Assembly (NCBI GenBank): GCA_004322045.1
Contig: SCRN01000025.1
Coordinates: forward strand, 62,001 to 126,000
Length of the DNA: 64,000 nucleotides
Source of the DNA: Paraburkholderia sp.
GTDB lineage: Bacteria; Pseudomonadota; Gammaproteobacteria; Burkholderiales; Burkholderiaceae
Direction of reading: 5' to 3'
Position numbers and translations under genes: made by a program. This document shows, piece by piece, positions 61,125 to 64,000 of the stretch. Position 1 is the stretch's first letter; every line of letters begins with the position of its first letter. The notes beneath the pieces were generated by a model, which worked only from the letters and a program-made list of their open reading frames with translations, did not search any database and had not been told where the DNA came from.

Positions 61125-61694
61125 GTGGAACAAGCCTTTCTGATCTCGACGGGAGCCGTCGCGCTTGCCGAAATTGGCGACAAGACCCAACTGCTCTCGC
61201 TCGTGCTCGCCGCACGCTATCGCAAGCCGGTGCCCATCATGCTCGGCGTGCTCGCGGCGACGCTGGCCAATCACGCCTGTGCGGGCGCCCTAGGCGCTTG
61301 GCTCGGCGCGCTCATCACGCCCGAAATCATGCGTTGGGCGCTGGGTGTGTCATTCGTCGTCATGGGGGTCTGGGTGCTGATTCCCGACAAGCTGGACCCC
61401 AACGAGGCGAATGTCGGGCGCAGCCATCTGGGCGTGTTCGGCACGACGCTCGCCACCTTCTTCTTGGCGGAGATGGGCGACAAAACGCAGATCGCCACCG
61501 TGGCCCTCGCCGCGCGCTTCCACGATTTCTTCTGGGTCGTCGCCGGAACGACGCTCGGCATGATGCTGGCCAATGTGCCGGCCATCCTGCTCGGCGAGCG
61601 CTTTGCTCACCGGCTGCCCACGAAAGCCGTCCATGCGATCGCCGCGGTATTGTTCATCGTTCTCGGCGCGCTTGCGTTCATCCGCGCCGGCTAA
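61125..61694 (+). CDS. UPF0016/GDT1-family manganese exporter (MneA-like)
   Basis: 189 aa, six membrane helices. It carries the duplicated E-x-GD-K-T motif: AVALAEIGDKTQLLSLVLAA in the first half and FFLAEMGDKTQIATVALAA in the second. Start is the GTG at 61125, with GAGGAAG upstream; the open frame to 61053 is not part of the family. Role: Mn2+ (or Ca2+) export by cation/proton exchange, consistent with the yybP-ykoY riboswitch in its leader. Confidence 0.9.
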   Translation: MEQAFLISTGAVALAEIGDKTQLLSLVLAARYRKPVPIMLGVLAATLANHACAGALGAWLGALITPEIMRWALGVSFVVMGVWVLIPDKLDPNEANVGRSHLGVFGTTLATFFLAEMGDKTQIATVALAARFHDFFWVVAGTTLGMMLANVPAILLGERFAHRLPTKAVHAIAAVLFIVLGALAFIRAG

Positions 61695-61853
61695 ACCCGC
61701 CTACACGACGGGCAACCGCGCGGGCGGCACTGGGCAAATCCAAAGCCGACGCAACCGAACCGGCGGCGCAGGGCCTGATGTACCGGCGCGCTGCCGCCTG
61801 CCGCCTGCCGCCCTGCCAACTCGCGGCCGGGCCGGGCGCAGTTGCGAAGGGCG

Positions 61854-62537
61854 CTACTTGGGCGCTGCGCTCGAGGCGCCCCCCGGCTGCGGCGCAACGG
61901 GCACTTCGTTCGTCAGGACGGCGCCGTGTTTGTCGTAGCGAATCCGCACCGTGCGCACTGCGCCGTTGGCGAGCGGGAAATCGGCCAGTGCGCTGCGCAC
62001 GAGATAAGGCATTGCATGGACGAGCGACGAATCTTCGCTCGTGTTGCGCGCTGTGACGTTATAAACCTCCTTGCCAGACACGCGCTCGCTGATCCTAATG
62101 CCGAGCGTATGCGTGAACACGGGGTAACTTTGCGTCACGTAATCGGGCGGAAACGGGCCGAACGGCCCCCACGGGCTCAGCGGCCGCCAGTAAGGACCAG
62201 GCCACGGGCTGCCGTAGAACACGGGCTGCGTGATCGTCACGGTATCGCCGTGCGTCGAATACGTCAGCCCGACCAAGTAACGGGCGTTCGCACTGGCGGT
62301 TTGCCGAAACGCGTTCGCTTCCAATTCGTTCGCGACGAGTTGCTCGTAGGTAGCCTGCTCGATGCTGTTTTGCTGCTCGCCCGTGCGCGCGAATGCATAA
62401 GTGCGCGTCGCATCGCTGCCGCTCCAATTCGAGAAGGCCGTCACCTGCGTCGACACATAGGTCGTACAGCCCGATAGCAACACCATCGTCGCCGCCATCG
62501 CCGGCACGACGGCGCGCCATAGTCGTTCCCACTTCAT
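61854..62537 (-). CDS. DUF4136 lipoprotein
   Basis: 227 aa from ATG 62537. Lipoprotein signal [13 protein letters not shown] (lipobox LSGC). The mature part follows the DUF4136 pattern: [31 protein letters not shown] and [15 protein letters not shown], with a Pro/Trp/Gly-rich insert ([18 protein letters not shown]) near residue 115. Family function unknown; anchored in the cell envelope. It is convergent with the manganese exporter. Confidence 0.8.
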   Translation of the reverse strand: MKWERLWRAVVPAMAATMVLLSGCTTYVSTQVTAFSNWSGSDATRTYAFARTGEQQNSIEQATYEQLVANELEANAFRQTASANARYLVGLTYSTHGDTVTITQPVFYGSPWPGPYWRPLSPWGPFGPFPPDYVTQSYPVFTHTLGIRISERVSGKEVYNVTARNTSEDSSLVHAMPYLVRSALADFPLANGAVRTVRIRYDKHGAVLTNEVPVAPQPGGASSAAPK

Positions 62538-62739
62538 TGCGTTGTCCTCGCCTTTCTCGTCAAGCGGCGCATGCGCCGCGCGAATCGCCCCGATGATACC
62601 GCCGACCGAGCCGCGCATCCAAAGTCGCCGATCGTTTCGGCATACCGGCTCGCGCCTTTGTACAATGGACGACTACCCTCGCGCGAGGCCCCCTTACCAG
62701 GGTACGCGAGCCGAAACCGGTTTCTCTCATCCATCCGCC

Positions 62740-64000
62740 ATGTCCGATACCGCCAATCCCGCTGTGATCCGCCGGGCCGATTATGCAGCGCCCGCCTTTC
62801 TCGTCGATTCCGTCGCACTCGAATTCGATCTCGTGCCCGAACGCACGCTCGTGAAGAGCACGATGCGCCTGCGGCGCAACCCTGACGCTGCGCCGGGTGC
62901 GCCGCTGGAACTGATGGGCGAAGCGCTCGAATTCATCGCCGCCGCGATCGATGGCAACGCGCTGTCCGGCGGCGCCGTGCGCGCACACGAGCATGGCCTG
63001 ACGATCGAGAACACGCCTGACGCCTTCGAACTTACGATCGAAAGCGCGTGCAACCCTGCCGAGAACACGACGCTGTCGGGGCTCTACGTATCGAGCGGCA
63101 ACTTCTTCACCCAGTGCGAAGCCGAAGGCTTTCGTCGCATCACTTACTTTCTCGACCGCCCGGACGTCATGGCGACCTACACGGTCACCCTGCGCGCCGA
63201 CAAAACGGCCTATCCGGTGCTGTTGTCCAACGGCAATCTCGTGGAAGAAGGCGAGCTCGCCGACGGCCGCCACTTCGCCAAATGGGAAGACCCCTTCAAG
63301 AAGCCGTCCTATTTGTTCGCGCTCGTCGCGGGCAAGCTCGTGGCGCTCGAGGAGCGCATCCGCACCGGCTCGGGCAAGGAAAAGCTGCTGCAAGTCTGGG
63401 TGGAGCCGCAAGATCTCGACAAGACCCGGCACGCGATGGATTCGCTGATCCACTCGATTCGCTGGGACGAGGCGCGCTTCGGCCTCGAGCTCGATCTCGA
63501 CCGGTTCATGATCGTCGCCGTCAGCGATTTCAACATGGGCGCGATGGAGAACAAAGGACTCAACATCTTCAACACGAAGTACGTGCTCGCAAATCAAGAG
63601 ACAGCCACCGACACGGATTTCGCCAATGTGGAAGCCGTCGTCGGGCACGAGTATTTCCATAATTGGACGGGCAACCGCGTCACGTGCCGCGATTGGTTCC
63701 AGTTGAGCTTGAAGGAAGGGCTCACCGTGTTCCGCGATCAAGAGTTCTCGGCCGACATGCAAGGCGGCGCCACCGACGAAACGGCGCGCGCCGTGAAGCG
63801 GATCGAGGACGTTCGCGTGCTGCGTCAAATGCAGTTCGCCGAAGATGCCGGCCCGATGGCGCACCCCGTGCGGCCGGAGAGCTACGTCGAGATCAACAAC
63901 TTCTACACGATGACCGTCTACGAGAAAGGCGCGGAGGTCGTGCGGATGTATCAAACGCTGTTCGGCCGCGAGGGGTTCCGGCGCGGCATGGATTTGTACT
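62740..64000 (+). CDS. pepN: Aminopeptidase N (M1 family), 3' end outside the window
   Basis: 420 codons visible; the usual protein is about 870-900 aa, so the C-terminal half is missing because the window ends. Seen: [20 protein letters not shown] (the GAMEN exopeptidase motif near residue 267) and [28 protein letters not shown] (HExxH-x18-E zinc site near residue 302). Role: cytoplasmic removal of N-terminal residues from peptides. ATG at 62740 starts [15 protein letters not shown], with no signal peptide. Confidence 0.95.
   Translation, partial: MSDTANPAVIRRADYAAPAFLVDSVALEFDLVPERTLVKSTMRLRRNPDAAPGAPLELMGEALEFIAAAIDGNALSGGAVRAHEHGLTIENTPDAFELTIESACNPAENTTLSGLYVSSGNFFTQCEAEGFRRITYFLDRPDVMATYTVTLRADKTAYPVLLSNGNLVEEGELADGRHFAKWEDPFKKPSYLFALVAGKLVALEERIRTGSGKEKLLQVWVEPQDLDKTRHAMDSLIHSIRWDEARFGLELDLDRFMIVAVSDFNMGAMENKGLNIFNTKYVLANQETATDTDFANVEAVVGHEYFHNWTGNRVTCRDWFQLSLKEGLTVFRDQEFSADMQGGATDETARAVKRIEDVRVLRQMQFAEDAGPMAHPVRPESYVEINNFYTMTVYEKGAEVVRMYQTLFGREGFRRGMDLY

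Overview
The window is GC-rich DNA with gene content typical of a Betaproteobacterium of the family Burkholderiaceae (Paraburkholderia/Trinickia/Burkholderia-like). This assignment is inferred from gene families, codon use and tRNA sequences seen by eye; no database comparison was possible.

Layout. (1) Positions 1-5074 look like the right end of an integrated, plasmid-derived element: a tyrosine recombinase, a hairpin-rich non-coding stretch, four 18-bp iterons, a RepA-type initiator, an AlpA-like HTH protein and an XRE-like protein. It ends in a 45-nt 3' fragment of a tRNA-Val(CAC) gene followed by that tRNA's terminator. (2) 5.2-8.0 kb: a His-rich PadR regulator with a visible operator/promoter, and an MFS transporter. 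(3) 8.0-17.6 kb, minus strand: a double-length (1968-aa) UvrA with four ATPase modules, a uracil-DNA glycosylase-like protein, a DUF488 protein, a membrane protein and a GT4 glycosyltransferase. (4) 18.2-25.4 kb: an ABC exporter, otsA/otsB for trehalose, a copper-delivery cluster for cytochrome oxidase (Sco1, PCu(A)C, CtaG-like) and an ElaA-like acetyltransferase. (5) 25.5-28.8 kb: a two-gene, apparently lower-GC unit: a secreted protein with a NucA/NucB-type nuclease domain, followed 12 bp later by a MoeA-like protein fused to a C-terminal SMI1/KNR4 (SUKH) immunity-type domain. This is the best candidate for an undescribed system. (6) 29-37.6 kb: a pyruvyl-transferase-like gene, a MocR regulator divergent from PaiB-like and LysE-like genes, three tRNA genes (2x Gly-GCC, Cys-GCA), a glutamine amidotransferase-like hydrolase with an 18-bp tandem repeat, an amidase and DsbB. 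(7) 38.0-41.6 kb: purine catabolism (XdhC, an adenine deaminase-like protein, guanine deaminase). (8) 41.7-60.5 kb: an aryl polyene-type biosynthetic cluster, mostly one tightly overlapping minus-strand operon. (9) 60.8-64 kb: a yybP-ykoY (Mn2+) riboswitch ahead of a UPF0016/GDT1 exporter, a DUF4136 lipoprotein, and pepN, which runs off the end.

How the genes work together. In the aryl polyene cluster an aromatic amino-acid ammonia-lyase would make the cinnamate-type starter. The acyl-ACP synthetase would load it on one of two ACPs. Three ketosynthases, a ketoreductase and dehydratase domains would build the conjugated chain. Acyltransferases, a LolA-like carrier and an MMPL exporter would anchor and move the pigment-lipid to the outer membrane. 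The nuclease/MoeA-SUKH pair is arranged as a toxin followed by its immunity gene. The element at the left edge combines an integrase with a plasmid origin, so it may be able to live both integrated and as a replicon.
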